In this document: one piece after another, positions 58,619 through 60,000 of the stretch
Numbering within the stretch: the first letter of the stretch is position 1
Layout of the letters: each line of letters begins with the position of its first letter
Source: Strigamia acuminata
Taxonomy: Eukaryota > Arthropoda > Chilopoda > Geophilomorpha > Linotaeniidae
Assembly: GCA_949358305.1 (NCBI GenBank)
Contig: OX442323.1
Span: 1,614,001-1,674,000, forward strand
Direction: 5' to 3'
Length of the DNA stretch: 60,000 nucleotides
Program-made: the position numbers and the translations under genes
The notes under the pieces: generated by a model
The model's input: the letters and a program-made list of their open reading frames with translations, nothing else
What the model was told of the DNA's origin: nothing
Database searches by the model: none

Positions 58619-59965
58619 ATGGAAAATTTGAAGATTGCGCGTGACTCGGACGAGGATTCAAATGCGTCGCACGAATCGAAGATATTTCATACAGTGTATA
58701 CCCGACGAGAGAACGAATTTCCCTTGCGTGACGAAGAAATTGAGCAGTTGCCGAGGATTAGGGAAATTGATGATTTAATTGTGTGTGAGCGACCATTTAC
58801 AGATCGAAACAAAGTTCCGGTTGGTACAGTGGATAAGCGAACAATGATGACGCCACGCCAATTAAAGAAGTACGAACATAAACGAAATTCACGTCATCGA
58901 CGGCAAGCTTCGAAACGATTGGATGCAAGGACGGAGATCGCTCTTGAGTCGGAGAAGGGATTAAAATTCATGAGAAAAAGGCAAGTCCGAGCGAAACAAC
59001 AGCAGGAACGCCGATTAGGAGAAGTTCGACAGGAACGAAAAAACATCATGGCGGCAACTAAGGAAAAGAACTTGACCGGAACTCCGGGATGGAGCGGCTA
59101 CACGGCGTGGTTGCGTGTGGAGACGGATTTGGCGCTGAAGGAGGCAGAAATTCGAAAGAAAAAGCAGCGAGCGGAGGCGCTGATGAGGCGAAAATTCAGG
59201 AACGATCCCGATGTTGACTTACCGTCGGCTTTGCGAACTTATCGCGTAGGCTTGACGGTGAGCCAGCAAACGGAAATTCAAGAATGGAGCGCGACATTTG
59301 CGGATGTGAATTCGGGGATGGAATGCTTCACGACGCCAAACCGGGAAATCGTGGTGACAGCAGGTGAAATGGCGTCATTGCTGCGATTGATGCCGGGCCG
59401 GGATTCATGGGTTTTCGACTCGGTTGTCGATTATTACCTAAACATCGTGACTTCGGATCCGGCCTATCGACGTGTTTTCGCGTTTCCAACTGCTGCCGTG
59501 CAGTACATGATCAGACGGCAATATAATGAAGCAAGAGCTGTAATGAACGGATTTTATCCAAGACCGACTCACAAGGTTTGGGTAATCCCGATGGGAATAC
59601 CCGAACATTGGCAGCTGGCCATCGTCGATTTTACGCGCCCAAGGACGGAGGTGGCCCTGTTCGACCCAAGCGGCCCATTAACGATGAAGGATATAAGATG
59701 GCAGGCTGTGTTAAATGGTTTGGCGAGTTTTAACATCCAGCTCAACCAACTCCACCCATTTGAAGCGCCGGCGATTGGCCAACTGGACGGGGACAGTTGT
59801 GGCCCAACCATCTTATATTTCGTGCGCCGATATCTAGTTGACCGCGACCTAATGCTTCCAGCGCTCCCTTACGATTTAAGAAGCCGAATTGCGTTGGAGA
59901 TCATTAAAGATCAACTAATACCTTTCGAGGAGGACGTGACAATTGAAGAAATCGAAGAAGATTAA
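58619..59965 (+). CDS. ORF3: Ulp1/SENP-type (C48) cysteine protease of the retrotransposon
   Basis: 448 residues from the first ATG. Residues 1-220 are highly charged, Arg/Lys/Glu-rich and probably coiled-coil, with basic patches that could bind nucleic acid or direct nuclear import. The C-terminal half has the Ulp1 landmarks in order: W264 in WVFDSVVDYYLNIV, like the WLxDxxIxxY entry motif; H330 in EHWQLAIVDF; D349 in LFDPSG; Q388; and C394 in QLDGDSCGP. These form the His-Asp-Cys triad plus oxyanion Gln of SUMO/Ubl proteases. The family cleaves SUMO-type precursors or isopeptide bonds; the substrate here is unknown. The ORF occupies the env position, but there is no signal peptide, membrane anchor or furin-like site, so it is not an envelope protein. 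Expression is probably from spliced RNA. A structurally related adenovirus-type protease is less likely given the W/H/D/Q/C spacing. Confidence 0.85.
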   Translation: MENLKIARDSDEDSNASHESKIFHTVYTRRENEFPLRDEEIEQLPRIREIDDLIVCERPFTDRNKVPVGTVDKRTMMTPRQLKKYEHKRNSRHRRQASKRLDARTEIALESEKGLKFMRKRQVRAKQQQERRLGEVRQERKNIMAATKEKNLTGTPGWSGYTAWLRVETDLALKEAEIRKKKQRAEALMRRKFRNDPDVDLPSALRTYRVGLTVSQQTEIQEWSATFADVNSGMECFTTPNREIVVTAGEMASLLRLMPGRDSWVFDSVVDYYLNIVTSDPAYRRVFAFPTAAVQYMIRRQYNEARAVMNGFYPRPTHKVWVIPMGIPEHWQLAIVDFTRPRTEVALFDPSGPLTMKDIRWQAVLNGLASFNIQLNQLHPFEAPAIGQLDGDSCGPTILYFVRRYLVDRDLMLPALPYDLRSRIALEIIKDQLIPFEEDVTIEEIEED

Positions 59966-60000
59966 AAATCGAAATTACAATTGTTATCGGTATAATTTTG
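59966..60000 (+). other. start of the 3' untranslated part of the retrotransposon
   Basis: 35 bases after the ORF3 TAA. No polypurine tract or LTR start is visible yet, so the element continues beyond the window. Confidence 0.7.

Larger units (their letters stand above)
52188..60000 (+). mobile_element. Ty3/Gypsy-type LTR retrotransposon with a third, Ulp1-like ORF (3' end beyond window)
   Basis: Order: 5' LTR (52188-52731), tRNA-Ala-type primer-binding site, repeat-bearing leader, gag (53511-54578), pol in the -1 frame (54575-58480), ORF3 (58619-59965). The pol domain order protease, reverse transcriptase, RNase H, integrase is the Ty3/Gypsy arrangement, not Copia. All three ORFs are uninterrupted and every catalytic residue checked is present, so this copy looks young. 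The polypurine tract and 3' LTR must lie past 60,000. Instead of an envelope gene, the third ORF encodes a cysteine protease of the Ulp1/SENP fold. The element lies about 8 kb downstream of the dac stop, in the same orientation. Bases before the LTR (TATAT) are a possible target duplication, but the other side cannot be seen. Confidence 0.95.

Noticed and set aside
58619-59965. ORF3 as an envelope glycoprotein
   Set aside because: Its position suggests env, but there is no signal peptide, no hydrophobic anchor and no furin-like site, and the His-Asp-Gln-Cys pattern is that of a cysteine protease.
1-60000. tRNA genes, CRISPR arrays, bacterial-type operons
   Set aside because: No tRNA box A/B pair with cloverleaf was recognised, no direct-repeat/spacer array was seen, and the DNA is clearly eukaryotic.

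Overview
The window is nuclear DNA of a multicellular animal, most likely a protostome and plausibly an arthropod. It is AT-rich and full of microsatellites and homopolymer tracts. It carries one spliced developmental gene with introns from 62 bp to 18 kb, and one long-terminal-repeat retrotransposon. I cannot name the species from sequence alone, and most open reading frames in the non-coding DNA are chance.

Region 1 (about 1-44,034, + strand) holds the 3' part of a dachshund (dac/DACH) gene, a Ski/Sno/Dac-family nuclear cofactor. Nine exons can be chained at 6720-6785, 7610-7832, 25791-25873, 26030-26197, 26260-26466, 33235-33318, 39676-39816, 41778-41843 and 43985-44034. All have AG/GT boundaries and compatible phases, and together they give 362 codons including the TAA stop. 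The last five exons encode the C-terminal DACHbox-C coiled coil. The DNA-binding DACHbox-N must lie upstream of the window. The introns contain a decayed Ty3/Gypsy integrase fragment (about 1.9-2.1 kb), a 5S rRNA-like sequence (17.68-17.76 kb), a 163-bp TA-flanked inverted-repeat element (41.9 kb), CpG-richer islets with YY1-like motifs (23.6-23.9 and 34.1 kb), and many simple repeats.

Region 2 (44,035-52,187) is the dac 3' UTR followed by intergenic DNA. A candidate poly(A) signal lies at 46,231. A CpG-richer, promoter-like segment at about 46.27-46.6 kb carries a CCAAT box, an E-box, a YY1-like site and a possible 58-bp intron; it may start another transcription unit. The rest is mostly AT-rich with no recognised gene.

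Region 3 (52,188-60,000) is a Ty3/Gypsy-type retrotransposon that runs off the window end. It has a 544-bp 5' LTR bounded by TGTTACG/CGTAACA, a primer-binding site matching tRNA-Ala, a leader with 30-bp repeats, gag, then pol in the -1 frame. The pol ORF encodes aspartic protease, reverse transcriptase, RNase H and integrase. A third ORF sits where related elements and retroviruses carry env. ORF3 is not an envelope gene: it encodes a Ulp1/SENP (C48)-type cysteine protease with a complete His-Asp-Gln-Cys set.

The layout suggests how the element is expressed. A G GGA AAC heptamer ends directly at the gag stop and would supply pol by -1 frameshifting. A strong donor in the leader and a pyrimidine-AG acceptor two bases before the ORF3 start would supply ORF3 from a spliced subgenomic RNA. 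The pol tail also carries three 51-bp tandem units, two of them with good CTCF-like motifs. The LTR element with a Ulp1-like protease is the most interesting system in the window.
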